Source of the DNA: Stictocephala bisonia
Lineage: Eukaryota; Arthropoda; Insecta; Hemiptera; Membracidae
Length of the DNA stretch: 64,000 nucleotides
Direction: 5' to 3'
NCBI GenBank assembly: GCA_035578905.1
Contig: JAQJVL010000518.1
Location: 186,001 to 250,000, forward strand
Shown: piece by piece, positions 1 through 10,344 of the stretch
Position numbering within the stretch: position 1 is the stretch's first letter
Layout: each line of letters opens with the position of its first letter
Translations under genes and position numbers: made by a program
The notes under the pieces: model-generated
Databases searched by the model: none
Told to the model about the DNA's origin: nothing
Seen by the model: the letters and a program-made list of their open reading frames with translations, nothing else

Positions 1-244
1 CATAGGCCTATCTTTATTCTGAAATTCTATCAGGGCACCGCCCCTGGAGCTCTAAGAAGTATCAATGCAAACCCTATGGCAATACCAATTTGACAATGAT
101 TTATAGTAGTTTCATTAATCAGCTGTTGGAATAAACAAACAACATACATAGTTTTGAAGTAAATACCGTACCAAACCTTAACTTGTTAACTTATAGAGTT
201 AATTTATTTCATCAATGTTTTGTATTACTAAATGCTATAAGCAC

Positions 245-283
245 TCAATGTAAATCCAGTATGAAGGGCGGGTACTCTGCTAG
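245..283 (+). mobile_element. Helitron 3' terminus
   Basis: The segment ends in CTAG followed by T, preceded by a GC-rich run (GAAGGGCGGGTACTCTG). This closely resembles the end of the short Helitron at 9738-10329, and a related end lies on the - strand at 15922. Helitrons end in CTRR and insert between A and T. The 5' part would lie to the left of the window. Confidence 0.55.
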
Positions 284-699
284 TGTTTCATGAATTACTA
301 AAAGTTTTAGATGATTTAGAACTTTGTTGTTGTTAACTTTCATGGCATTCTGGCCATACAATGATATTTAACATGACAATAAAAGTAGGAAAAATATGAA
401 TTTCATGGTGTTGAAAACTGACATGTCAATCAATTAACATGCAATAGCAAGCAATAGGACACTAAACCAAAACAAACAAAAAATAAAATAAAACAATAAA
501 TCTATTTAAGTGTGAAATGAACTTAATACTCTATTGAAAATATTATAAATAATACACTTAATATAATAACTTTCTACCAAATGTCCAAATAAAAAGGTTC
601 TTAAATATTATAACTACCAGCCCAACCATTCCACCAATGTTAAATATGTCTTATGTTACCAGGCGAAGTTAGAGCTAAGAAGCCCTCTCTAACACAAAA
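284..699. other. AT-rich stretch, nothing recognised
   Basis: No open frame, repeat or splice-bounded exon is visible here. Confidence 0.5.
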
Positions 700-845
700 C
701 CCGAGGACTATGTTATATTTTATTTATGTGAATTCAGAAAAAAGGAGCAGCACAGGAGTAAAACCTATTATGATCATACCGGGAATCAAAACCAGATTGG
801 CTGTGTGGCAAACCTTTGCTCCTTAGCTACAGCCGATCCAATCTA
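700..845 (-). mobile_element. tRNA-derived SINE, family 2
   Basis: On the - strand a tRNA-like head has an A-box-like TAGCTAAGGAG and, about 30 nt later, a B-box-like GGTTTTGATTCCC. This is one or two changes from the pol III B-box consensus. It differs in sequence from the other SINE family (54.4 and 62.5 kb). The tail runs left into AT-rich sequence and its end is uncertain. Confidence 0.45.
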
Positions 846-1094
846 CGCTATTGATGATCTACTCAACCATCCATATATGTTGGATTCTTAACACTTTCAG
901 TACAGCCGTTCCCTTTCAAGAATGGCACTGAACTCCATTCGGACGTTACCGTACTCTATCGGGAATGCTAGTTGTTTGTTTTGTAATACCTTCAGTATCA
1001 AATTAGTGTCTGCTGGGGAAACTTAGTTTTTGTGCATAGAGCGGTCAGTACAATGTAAATACTTAAAATTTGTGTCAGTTTTATTTTGTTAGTA

Positions 1095-1964
1095 CATTCC
1101 CTCTATAATCTGGCCCTGTGCCAGTTCGGCCCTCCAGTAATCTGGGCAGTTCTATCCTTATTGATAAAAGAAATGGTTCTGGTTCCAGAAAACCAAAGGG
1201 GGAGCTTTCATATCAGACCTGAAGATACATAACATAACTTAATCAGAAAATATCTGCCCAAAGTCGGCCTATTTCCTTATCAGCACTTGAAAGAACAGAT
1301 GACATTAGAATTCAAAAGGCAGTAGAGGAAGATTGTCCTGGCAGCCTGAGCCCCACACTTGTTTATCCTGACCCTTTCTACTACCTGCCAGATAAAAACA
1401 CCTGATTCTGTTTACCATTAATATCACCTTATAAATATGATTATGCTTCTAGTTTTATAGTGTATAATAATTAAAAGGTTTTAATAGTGAGTTATTAAAT
1501 GTATTAGAGTTTCTTTGTTTAGACATGTTATTAATAATTCAAAACACTGCATTAAAAATGATAGGAAATTTTATTGAAAAATACTTTTTTAAGATAATAT
1601 TCTGTCAGCACAAAACAACTCTTAATCATTTTTTTAATTTTTATCAATAGTTACATTTTATTTTAACTATTTTTTTTTTTTTTTTTTCAAAGTTTTAAGG
1701 GATTAATGTTTTCAATTGTCGTAGGCTTTTTAACTTGTTTTTGATGAATATGCAACAGTGTTATATAACATTGTTTCAACTGGTGTACCATAATTTCTTA
1801 CTTTGAAACTATTGTACATGTTTATTGTAAAAATTGACTTTTTAAGTCAATATAAATTCTATTACGTAATTAATGCATGTTTTGCAATTGAACTCTAGTA
1901 ATCCGGCTTTTTCACTAATCCAACAAATACCTGGTCTGAATTGTATCGGATTAATGAGGGACTG
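1095..1964. mobile_element. Pogo/Tigger-like DNA transposon remnant
   Basis: The left end CATTCCCTCTATAATCTGG is an imperfect inverted match to the right end TCGGATTAATGAGGGACTG. Internal segments repeat the 'taatccgg' theme typical of pogo-type ends. No transposase frame survives over about 870 bp. Similar 'aatccgaa' segments near 28.0, 28.4, 44.5 and 45.6 kb may be relatives, but they are too decayed to delimit. Confidence 0.4.
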
Positions 1965-3286
1965 CTGCATTGTGTAGTATTGTAATCATATACTGCAATT
2001 AGCAAAACATATACGTAGTACTATTTATAATTTTTTTAAATTATAAATAATGGCTGGACCTTCAAATAATTATTTGAGAAAGTTTTGGAAGAACAATACA
2101 ATGTACAACCAGACTTCAGTCAAAGTGTAAATGATATGGATGAGCGAAATTTACATGGCTGAATTAGACGTTAATGACGATACCGAAAGTGGCTATGTGG
2201 CATGGGGCAGATTTTCATTATTTTAGTTAAATTCTGTCTATACAATTCTTTTTAAAATAACATGCAAATTGTGCATACTATTTAAATTTGTGAATAATGT
2301 GTTTTTTATAATGTTTTGAGGTGTGACATTTTCAGAAAAACCTGCCCTAAATGCTGCCGTGCCCGAAATTACTCAGCACCTGGGGTAAGAATGACGATTA
2401 TGCCTGCTGCAGCAAAAGTGTTAAGGTTTTTATAAAAGCTAATTGGTGATAATAAATATTTTGTTACTAGAATACTTTTACTAGAATATTTAGCAGTAAA
2501 AGTGATATATATTAGACAACGAATGTGCATCCTACCCTTAGTAAATATATAAGAACAGAGGCACATCTACCGCTATTCTCTATCTCAAACTGTTCAAGAA
2601 TTGGCTGACTCTCACTCTGATAATGGGGAGAGTGATGGAACCATTGGAATGTACGCTGACTTTCAGGACTGTCCTGGAAATGATTCCTCGCAGCAGTGAG
2701 ATCTGTGAAAATAACAATGTAATGAATATAATTTACTCATTTCATCTAATTACTATCTGCACCCCCAAGTTAATTAGGAAACTAAGAGACCTATAACAAA
2801 ATCCAGTCACATGATTGTTACAACCAGTTGGTTAATAAATACCATAATAATAATAATAAACCTCACTTACTCAACATTTTGTGAACCCAGAAGTTGTCAA
2901 GTTATCAAGAACATTGGCATATTTAATGTATTTTAATAAATGAACTTAGGATAGATTTGAATAACAACATAAATTTATAACTTACTTATTTAGTTACTGT
3001 ATTTGTAAAGAAATCTTGAATATCGAACAAATTTAGGCTTGCTTTGGCTGTCCTAAAGTCGAAATACACATAACCTTAAGCTAGCTAGATCTGCAACCTA
3101 TCATGTGTTTTAACTGTCGAGTTACACAGACTGTTGAGTTATCGGGTGTCAAGTTAGTGAGGTTTTACTATACAAATAAATAAAATTGGACTGAACTCCT
3201 ATAAATTGACTTATCATTCTTGAACATTTGAAATGTAAAACTCACATCAACTTGTTAATGGTCCGCTATACTGAACCTTTAATAAT
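1965..3286. other. AT-rich stretch with no gene
   Basis: Only a short (ATA)n run near 2847 stands out. A segment near 2780-2815 resembles one near 49049-49083 (shared words AACTAAGAG and CAATCACA or CAGTCACA), which suggests an old dispersed repeat. The open frames here are short and not protein-like. Confidence 0.4.
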
Positions 3287-3340
3287 ACTATATAGTAGGT
3301 TATTTACCTTTGTGATCCGTCAAGTAATCCAACATTTGTA

Positions 3341-3395
3341 GCTTAGCTACGCGCGTTTCAACCTGCCATCTTGCAGGTCATCATCAGGCTGAACG
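3341..3395 (-). ncRNA. Hammerhead ribozyme-like motif, left arm of foldback 1
   Basis: This is the reverse-strand twin of the motif at 4109-4163, with identical core sequence: CTGATGA, a 6-bp ACCTGC/GCAGGT hairpin, then GAAAC. Both arms keep the core although the element has otherwise diverged slightly. Activity is inferred only. Confidence 0.55.
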
Positions 3396-4108
3396 TGAAA
3401 CTAAAATAAAACTATTTTTTCATTGGTGAACACATCGCCGTGAAGGTCGTCAAAGTTAAAAACAAATGAATAAAACACAAATTAAAAACGAATAAATAAA
3501 ACACAAAACATGAAGACACGAACTTGAACATCGGACATAAACTGTCTGTCCTTGGCCAAGGTAGTACCAGCCGTACCGACACGCACAGAAGTTGGAGCGT
3601 TACTGCAGGGGCGTGTGTGGTGACTGGTGGGGTCTTGGTCAGCTGTTGTTATCAATGCTTCTGTGACGTGTGTATCCTTGACATCTGCCATCTGAATCCA
3701 TGATACCTATAGCGGTGTTGTAAATTAATAAATTTAATTTACAACACCGCTATAGGTATCATTTAATTATCATTTAATTTACAACACCGCTATAGGTATC
3801 ATGGATTCAGATGGCAGATGTCAAGGACACACACGTCACAGAAGCATTGATAACAACAGCTGACCAAGACCCCACCAGTCACCACACACGCCCCTGCAGT
3901 AACGTTCCAACTTCTGTGCGTGTCGGTACGGCTGGTACTATCTTGGCCAAGGACAGACAGTTTATGTCCGATGTTCGAGTTCGTGTCTTCATGTTTTGTG
4001 TTTTATTTATTCGTTTTTAATTTGTGTTTTATTCATTTGTTTTTAACTTTGATGACCTTCACGGCGATAAGTGTTCACCAATGAAAAAATAGTTTTATTT
4101 TAGTTTCA

Positions 4109-4163
4109 CGTTCAGCCTGATGATGACCTGCAAGATGGCAGGTTGAAACGCGCGTAGCTAAGC
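4109..4163 (+). ncRNA. Hammerhead ribozyme-like motif, right arm of foldback 1
   Basis: All conserved core elements of a type I hammerhead are present in order. CTGATGA (4117-4123) is followed by stem II ACCTGC/GCAGGT (4126-4131 with 4138-4143) extended by a G.U pair, then GAAA (4145-4148). A tiny stem III AC/GU closes the loop GCGC, and the cleavage triplet is GTA (4154-4156). Stem I pairs CGTTCAGC with GCTAAGC, with one mismatch and one wobble. One extra T follows CTGATGA, which departs from the minimal consensus. Very short stem III is known in Penelope-associated hammerheads, which may act as dimers. Confidence 0.6.
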
Positions 4164-4217
4164 TACAAATGTTGGATTACTTGACGGATCACAAAGGTAA
4201 ATAACCTACTATATAGT

Positions 4218-5456
4218 TTTAATTCAGTAATCCGGAGGCCTAAACATGACTTTAATAATAATATAATATTACTAATTGATTCTTCAGATAAAAATGTTAA
4301 ATTAATTATTTGCTACAAACTTGAACTCATTCCATCTTTTATAGAATGTGTAAGTTCAATCCTAAACTTCATTGAGACCACCATGTTGTTTGTTGCAGAG
4401 AACACAAAACTGCAGACTGGCATTCAGGTGATGTGTTGGGGTCATGACAGTTCACTGAATTGATGATCATGACCCTCCATGTTGGATCGGCACGGGTGGA
4501 TGTGGATTTCAGCCCTTACCCACAGGATCTTCCGTGTGGGGGTTATCTTTGTATGTATATGTATAAATTGTAAACATATATAAGATAAATAATGATTTGA
4601 TTTGAGATGTGTAGTGCGTGGGGCAGTTCGAGAGTGAAAATGGTGAAGAGTGGGTGTGTCGCTTGGTGAAGAATAGCTATGTAAGTTAGAGGAAGAGCTC
4701 TTTCATATTATGTATAGAAATGAGCTCTAAGTTAGATAGTCCTAAATTCTTTTAAAAATTTCTAAAAAAAATATAATTTCTACATATCAATATATAATTT
4801 AAATAACTTAATCAATATGTAAAACTTATCTCACTGTAAACCTAAATTTTTATTTCACTGTTAAATGATTTGTAAAATTTGTGCCTGGCGATTGATTGTA
4901 ATTTTAATATAACTTTAATTATTCAATTCATATTTAAATAAATAATTTTGGTTCAGAAATGCGATCCTATTTTATTTCATTATTGCCAAGCGAGATCAAC
5001 TCAGTAGAATTTAGAATATTAGTAACATAATTTATAATCATAACCAGTGTTCGAAGATACAAATATTATATGTTGGAGGTCATTTAAAGTTATAAATGAG
5101 AATAGTTTATTGCGTAGAACAACTGTATAGCAATTGTCACTAATACTAGACAACGCAACATAATAATAGCACTCCACAGCAATCGAACTTGCATGTTAGG
5201 AAACATACACACAAACACATTCATTGTCTGCACAGCCTTCCTCTCAGATAGCGTTCAAACAGATTCATTATAGTTTAGTTAGTCTTGTTGAAGAAAATAA
5301 AACACAAACAAAAACTAGTAGATCAACGAACAGTGACATCACTTCTGAGTGTCTAATTGTAGAATTTCATTTACAAATAAGTTAGTTGTTAGTTAAGTCA
5401 AATGTTAGAAGTATTATAAAATGTATAATAATCAACATTTTTTAATGTAGATTTAC
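4218..5456. other. Non-coding AT-rich stretch
   Basis: No exon or transposon is recognised. The stretch lies downstream of the last visible exon of the unidentified - strand gene and could hold its intron or 3' exons. Confidence 0.35.
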
Positions 5457-5627
5457 CTTTAACGGCAGCCAAATATTTTAATATGATGATAACAAACATA
5501 TTTTGGTTTCGGGTTGCCAGTAAGTCCAAGATGTTCATCTGCCAGTCAACAAACTGTGTGTGATAGCATTCTAACTTCTCCATGGTCGTTGCTCTGACCA
5601 GCTGACCCAGAAGCCATGTCGTGAACG
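5457..5627 (-). CDS. Candidate exon, unidentified gene (downstream exon)
   Basis: On the - strand a 171-bp open segment is bounded by an acceptor (TTATTTATAG) and a donor (GTAAATCTAC). It takes over from the exon at 13539-13741 in the correct phase: the codon is split as G plus CG, then 56 full codons follow and a single G is left over. The translation is amphipathic and helical-looking, with segments such as WLLGQLVRATTMEKLECY and NMFVIIILKYLAAVKG, as in alpha-helical repeat proteins. I do not recognise the family, and later exons are not visible in the window. The matching phase and good splice sites make a real gene more likely than chance. Confidence 0.5.
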
Positions 5628-6010
5628 CTATAAATAACATTAAATACAATAATCAAAGCATACTAAAACAAACTGCTAAACATCAAACTTAAAATATGGT
5701 GGCCAGATGAAATTTGACTGCAGAATCCGTAACTCTTAGCTAAAATTAACTAAAAAACTATTGGAAAATTAACTAGTAATTATTATTTTTTTAAACCACT
5801 CTTGCAACTAAATATAGCTTTTTTTCAACTTCTACTGATAATAAACAAAAATAATTCTTTTCAATTTACAACACTTATTTCACAATCTATAATTTCATAA
5901 GATTGTGAAATAATCCATTAAGATTTATTTTGAACCCCCAATTTATTTTATAAAGCAATTAACACATTTTTTTGTACAGGATCTTTATGGTCACCTAAAA
6001 TGTGAGTCAG
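5628..6010. other. Intronic AT-rich stretch
   Basis: This lies between the downstream candidate exon of the - strand gene and Penelope-like element 1. Nothing recognisable is seen. Confidence 0.4.
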
Positions 6011-6019
6011 TTGTAAATT

Positions 6020-6021
<2 letters not shown>

Positions 6022-6071
<50 letters not shown>
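6022..6071. repeat. (TA)n microsatellite at PLE-1 5' end
   Basis: About 25 uninterrupted TA units sit exactly where Penelope-like element 1 is truncated. They may have expanded from a short TA run at the junction; the element's far end also carries TATATATATAG. Confidence 0.85.
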
Positions 6072-6073
<2 letters not shown>

Positions 6074-6118
6074 TGGTACCGATATGTAGATGACATTATT
6101 TGTTTATTTGATGGAAAC

Positions 6119-7030
6119 TTGGAAGAAAGTAATGATTTTTTATCTTATTTAAATTCTATGTTCCCCAAAATACAATTCACTAAAGAAGCCCAAACAGATA
6201 CAATCAATTATTTAGATCTATCAATTACCAAAATCAACAATAAACATTCATTCAAAATCTACAGAAAACCTACACAAACCGACCTTATAATACCATCTAC
6301 ATCCAATCATCCCTGGCAATACAAATTATCAGCTTTCCATTCTATGATAAATCATCTAATAAACATACCAATGAACAAGAAACACTTCAATGAAGAAAAA
6401 AATATAGTAAAATATTTGGCAATAAAAAACGGATACAAACCAAACATGATTGACAAACTTATAAGAAACAAAAAGAAGAAAAGAAATAACAGCTCAACAA
6501 ATCAAGACCCAAAGAAAATCAAATTTATAAACGTACCATATAACACAAGCCTAAACAAAGCTATTCGAAAAACATTTCAAAATACAAATTACAAACTAAG
6601 TTTCTCAACACGCAACAACACATTCAACATTTTAGATAAAAAATCTCAAAAAGAACATAATAATGACAACATTTACAACAAATCAGGTATTTACAAAATT
6701 AATTGTACAGACTGTGATAAATTCTACATTGGACAAACTGGAAGACCATTCAAAACACGCTTTCAAGAACACATACAAGCTCTAAGAAGCTATAACACAA
6801 CTACAATGAAATCCACATTCGCAGACCACTTGCTCTCTACAGACCACACGTACAAAAAAATGGAAGAAAACATGAAAATATTAAATTTTATGAAAAAGGG
6901 CAAGAAAATTAATGCAACAGAAGAATTACATATATATTTAGTACAACAAGAAAATCCAGTGAACATATTGAACACACAAATCAATTATACAAACCCAATT
7001 TTTGATAAGATTCGAAACATTAAAAATTAA
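6119..7030 (+). CDS. Penelope-like RT tail plus GIY-YIG endonuclease
   Basis: The frame is open from 6071 to 7030. It includes the RT catalytic motif YRYVDDIICLF at 6077-6109, upstream of the nominal start at 6119 (a TTG, so the start is not real). Order: end of the RT palm and thumb (motif ending NYLDLSITK), a linker rich in Lys and Asn, then the GIY-YIG nuclease with GIYKINCTDC and FYIGQTGRPFKTRFQEH. It carries the paired Cys typical of Penelope enzymes, a His pair (ADHLLSTDH) and a late EELHIY...PVNILN segment. Penelope-like elements use this nuclease to nick target DNA and the RT to copy themselves into it. No stop or frameshift is seen in the retained part, which suggests a fairly young copy. 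It lies in the large intron of the unidentified - strand gene, antisense to that gene. Confidence 0.85.
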   Translation: MEESNDFLSYLNSMFPKIQFTKEAQTDTINYLDLSITKINNKHSFKIYRKPTQTDLIIPSTSNHPWQYKLSAFHSMINHLINIPMNKKHFNEEKNIVKYLAIKNGYKPNMIDKLIRNKKKKRNNSSTNQDPKKIKFINVPYNTSLNKAIRKTFQNTNYKLSFSTRNNTFNILDKKSQKEHNNDNIYNKSGIYKINCTDCDKFYIGQTGRPFKTRFQEHIQALRSYNTTTMKSTFADHLLSTDHTYKKMEENMKILNFMKKGKKINATEELHIYLVQQENPVNILNTQINYTNPIFDKIRNIKN

Positions 7031-7328
7031 AATTATCACCAAGTTATTCATAAATATTCATCAATATTTATAAAAATCACATGTTTTACAATTTTATTTA
7101 AAGAATTATTATATACTTAACTTAATTATTTTATTTACCCTTGAAAATGACAATAAAGTTGAAACATGTTGTGTTTAATCTATTTTAATAAAAGATTTTA
7201 AAGGGTATTCAGTTTTTAATTTTATTACATCCTAAAAATATGTAAGTAGCCCTAATTTTTAACTTTATATTACTTTAAGTAAGTAAGTATAAAGTATATA
7301 TATAGATTGTAAATTTATTATCTATTTA

Positions 7329-9460
7329 CAGGGTGTCCCATAAGTAAAGTGCCAAACTCTGAGAAAAGGTTATATGGGTCAAAATAAAGAGAAAAAGAAG
7401 AATAATTTTTTTCCAAAAATGCTTTGTTTACCAGATATCCGCCATTTTGAATTTTTTACAAAATAATTTTTATCTTTAAATTTTTCCAACCGATCTTTAT
7501 AAAACTCGGTAAGTATGTTAAAATAACAGAGACCTACTGTAGAAACAAAATTCAACTTTGTCCAATTTAAAATTTCAAAATGGCGGCCATTTTAAACTTT
7601 TAAACCAAAATGGCGGAAAAACGGTAAAGAATACAAAAATTCACTATGAACAATTGTTTTTAGACAATTTTATTTCTAATCTGTCAACACCAAAAACATG
7701 ACAATCGGACAAAAAATACCGAAATACATTGAAACCATTTATTGAGCGACAACACATAATGGTATTAAAAAAATGAGAAAACTAATTAAACACAAAATAA
7801 AATCTTAACACAAGATAGCTTTTTATAAAAGTTATCAATTACAACAAATGTTCCATGTGTCCTCCATTCATTTCTATGACACAATTCAACCTCTTTGTCA
7901 TAGACACCCTCATTCTTTCAAATACCCCAGGCTTTTGTCTTATCACCTCGCAACCTGCTACAATTCGTTCCCTTAAATCCTCAATATTGTCAACATGGTA
8001 CACAAAAGATTTTAAATAGCCCCATACAAAAAAATCCAGGGGATTAATGTCAGGAGACCTGGCAGGCCATGGGATGCCCCCCCCCCCCCCGCCCTATCCA
8101 TTTGTTTCCAAACACTTGATTTAAATGTCGCCTTACATCCAATGAAAAGTGTGGTGGTGCACCGTCTTGCATAAACCACATATTGTTTCTCAAATAAAGG
8201 GGTAAGTTTTCTAGCAGTTCGGGAAGATCTTGTGTTAAAAAATTTAAGTAAGACACACCATTAAGTCGGTCGGGTAAAAACAATGGCCCTATGAGATTGT
8301 CCCCAACAATGCCTATCCAAACATTGAGAGAAAAGCGCACTTGATGCCTTCTTTGTAATATTTCATGAGGGTTTTCATCAGCCCAGGAGTGATTATTATG
8401 ATAATTAAAAATACCTTCTCTAGAGAACCCAGCCTCATCGGTAAATAAAATGTTGGAGAGAAACAGAGGAAGTAATGCAATCTGTTGCAAGAACCATTGA
8501 CATATGTTAATACGGGGTGGAAAGTCCCTATCAGTTAGGCATTGCACCCTTTGGATATGGTAAGGATACAACTGCTGATTATGTAGAATCCGCCACACTG
8601 AACTTTTCATAATAATACCATGTTCAAGCGATATTCTTCTAACACTAGTACTTGGGTCTTCTTCCACGGCCGTCAAAACTATTTCTTGATTATTTAATGT
8701 CTGTACAGAAACAGCCCGTCCAGTCTTCTCAGTAAATTTTAGTGTTCCTCGTTCCCTCAAATTCCTGTGCACATTTACAAACACTTTCCTACATGGAATT
8801 CGTCGGTTGGGAAACCTTTCTGCGTAAAGGCGGCATGCCTCACGCGAATTCCCATTAGCTAAGCCATAAATAAAATGAATATCAGTTAGCTCAAGATTAG
8901 AATAACTATGGTTCGGCATTTGAACAAACAGAATTTCAACCTAACCTGATCACAATACAACTCAACAACCACATGTTTTTTCATCAGTTTATTTTAATCA
9001 GCTGATTGGGGCTATTTACAACAAATGGATTTGTTGCTACCTCTTAGCACACATTTCAATGTATCTCGGATATTTTTTGTCCGATTGTCATGTTCTTGAT
9101 GTTGATAGATTAGAAATAAAATTGTCTAAAAACAATTGTTCATAGTGAATTTTTGTATTCTTTACCGTTTTTCCGCCATTTTGGTTTAAAAGTTCACAAT
9201 GGCTGCCATTTTGAAATTTTAAATTGGACAAAGTTGAATTTTTTTCTACAGTAGGTCTCTGTTATTTTAACATACTTATCGAGTTTTATAAAGATCGGTT
9301 GGAAAAATTTAAAGATAAAAATTATTTTGTAAAAAATTCAAAATGGCGGATATCTGGTAAACAAAGCGTTTTTGGAAAAAAAATTATTCTTCTTTTTCTC
9401 TTTATTTTGACACATATAACCTTTTCCCAGAGTTTGGTACTTTACTTATGGGACGCCCTG
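7329..9460 (-). mobile_element. IS630-Tc1-mariner superfamily element with ~400-bp inverted repeats
   Basis: The ends CAGGGTGTCCC and GGGACGCCCTG are inverted repeats flanked by TA on both sides (7327-7328 and 9461-9462), the target duplication of this superfamily. The inverted repeats extend about 407 bp (7329-7735 with 9054-9460), much longer than usual for mariner. One transposase gene lies between them on the - strand. The element sits within the 5' end of a Helitron-like repeat, whose two halves are at 7321-7328 and 9461-9575. Confidence 0.85.
7839..8919 (-). pseudogene. DDE transposase broken by a poly-G frameshift
   Basis: The start codon is ATG at 8919. The frame has a helix-turn-helix N-terminus, then the first two catalytic Asp in LFTDEAGFSREG and FMQDGAPPHFS. 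At 8077-8090 a run of 14 C (G in the gene) shifts the frame, so the first frame ends at 8050. In the shifted frame the protein resumes with IPWPARSPDINPLDFFVWGY, carrying the third catalytic Asp, and runs to GGHMEHLL and a stop at 7839. A run one base shorter would restore the frame, so homopolymer slippage, or a sequencing error, is the likely cause. About 40 residues separate the second and third Asp, which fits a DD37-41D type better than classic DD34E or DD34D. Confidence 0.85.
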
Positions 9461-9575
9461 TATATAGTGAGGGCAAAGCCCTCAATGACTAACTCACCCA
9501 CTAATTCTCCAACTTCCCATGTAGGTAGAGAGCTGAAATTTTGTACACTGTTTCTTTAGGTCTTTAATAGGACAA
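9461..9575 (+). repeat. Helitron-like 5' end (copy a), split by the Tc1/mariner-superfamily insertion
   Basis: This stretch closely matches 10583-10690: 'gacaaagccct', 'cttcccatgtaggtagagag', 'tttgtacactgtttctttag' and 'ataggacaactaa' all recur. The first bases of the repeat (TCTATTTA) lie at 7321-7328, left of the inserted element, so the 2.1-kb transposon landed at a TA within the TCTATA start of this repeat. Confidence 0.6.
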
Positions 9576-9737
9576 CTAAAGTATTTTCATTTTGATAAAG
9601 TACTCCTAGAAACCGCCCCTAAATGATTGTTCCATAAGGACAACATTGAGTTGATTTTAGTAAATTAATAACAGCTGTTTTGTAAATAAATATTTTTATC
9701 TTGAATGCTTCACATTATATTATTGATGTATTTTTAA

Positions 9738-10329
9738 TCTATATTTATAAAAGAGGATGTTTGTATATATATATATATGTTTGAAGTTTATGCGCTGCCA
9801 AACCATCCAACCGATCGCCATGAAACTTTAGCATGTTGTCCTGTATACTCCCGAGATGGTTTCTGTGAAGTTTGATGCAGATCCGTCCACAGGGTCCCGC
9901 CCCACGGGCTCCTAAAGATCCCATGTTATTCAAATGGAGAATCTGAATAGTTTACAAAAAACATATGACTGTGTGGTCTAATGTAGTTTCACATGCCATA
10001 AGCAGATTGAAGTTCTCACAACAACAGTACTGTATATGTTTTGATTTATTGTAGTTCTACATTTCACCTTGAGAGTGTAGCACACACTACTTTTACTTGA
10101 TCAGGTGATCTGTATTTGGTGTTAACCTTTTTTCCTCGGTAATTAAAACATGTGGTGAAACGTGAAAATAAAAAATAAATAATTATTTGTTTTGCAGTTT
10201 ACTTTTTATGACATGCCTCCTAAAAAATCTAATATTGGTAGAAGAAGCAAAAATGCTCGAATTCTTTCAGCTATTAGGTTCTAAATCAAACTCAATATTA
10301 TGACTGGCGAAGCGGGCGGGTACAGCTAG
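9738..10329 (+). mobile_element. Short non-autonomous Helitron
   Basis: It begins TCTATATTTATAAAAGAGG, the usual start of insect Helitrons, and continues with 'aaccatccaaccgatcgcc', a common 5' motif. It ends GCGAAGCGGGCGGGTACAG then CTAG, with A on the left flank (9737) and T on the right (10330) as expected for Helitron insertion. At about 592 bp it has no Rep/helicase gene and depends on enzymes from elsewhere. Confidence 0.75.
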
Positions 10330-10344
10330 TACTATACTATGAGT

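Larger units (their letters stand above)
3297..4207. mobile_element. Foldback element 1 with hammerhead-like motif in each arm
   Basis: The left arm (about 3297-3726) is a nearly perfect reverse complement of the right arm (about 3775-4207). The ends are AGGTTATTTACC and GGTAAATAACCT. The 10-mer ACTATATAGT flanks both sides (3287-3296 and 4208-4217) and fits a target-site duplication, although it is itself palindromic. The centre contains an extra partial copy of the inner-arm sequence. Each arm holds a hammerhead-ribozyme-like core near its outer end and a 69-codon open frame that is simply mirrored between arms. Its class is not proven; the ribozyme motif suggests a Penelope-like relative. 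Confidence 0.75.
6011..7321 (+). mobile_element. Penelope-like element 1 (5'-truncated) with 15-bp target duplication
   Basis: The 15-mer TTGTAAATTTATTAT occurs at 6011-6025 and again at 7307-7321, which brackets the insertion. The element starts with a (TA)n run (about 6024-6070), directly followed by coding sequence that begins within the RT active site. The 3' untranslated region (7031-7306) contains a decayed hammerhead-like core at 7141-7170 (TTGAAAA, then a GAC/GTT stem, then GAAAC). The N-terminal RT domain is missing, so the copy is dead on arrival, but its remaining frame is intact. Confidence 0.8.

Noticed and set aside
3482..4020. Two 69-codon frames starting MADVKDTHVTEALI on opposite strands
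   Set aside because: They are mirror copies produced by the inverted arms of foldback element 1. No domain, no splice context; most likely fortuitous.
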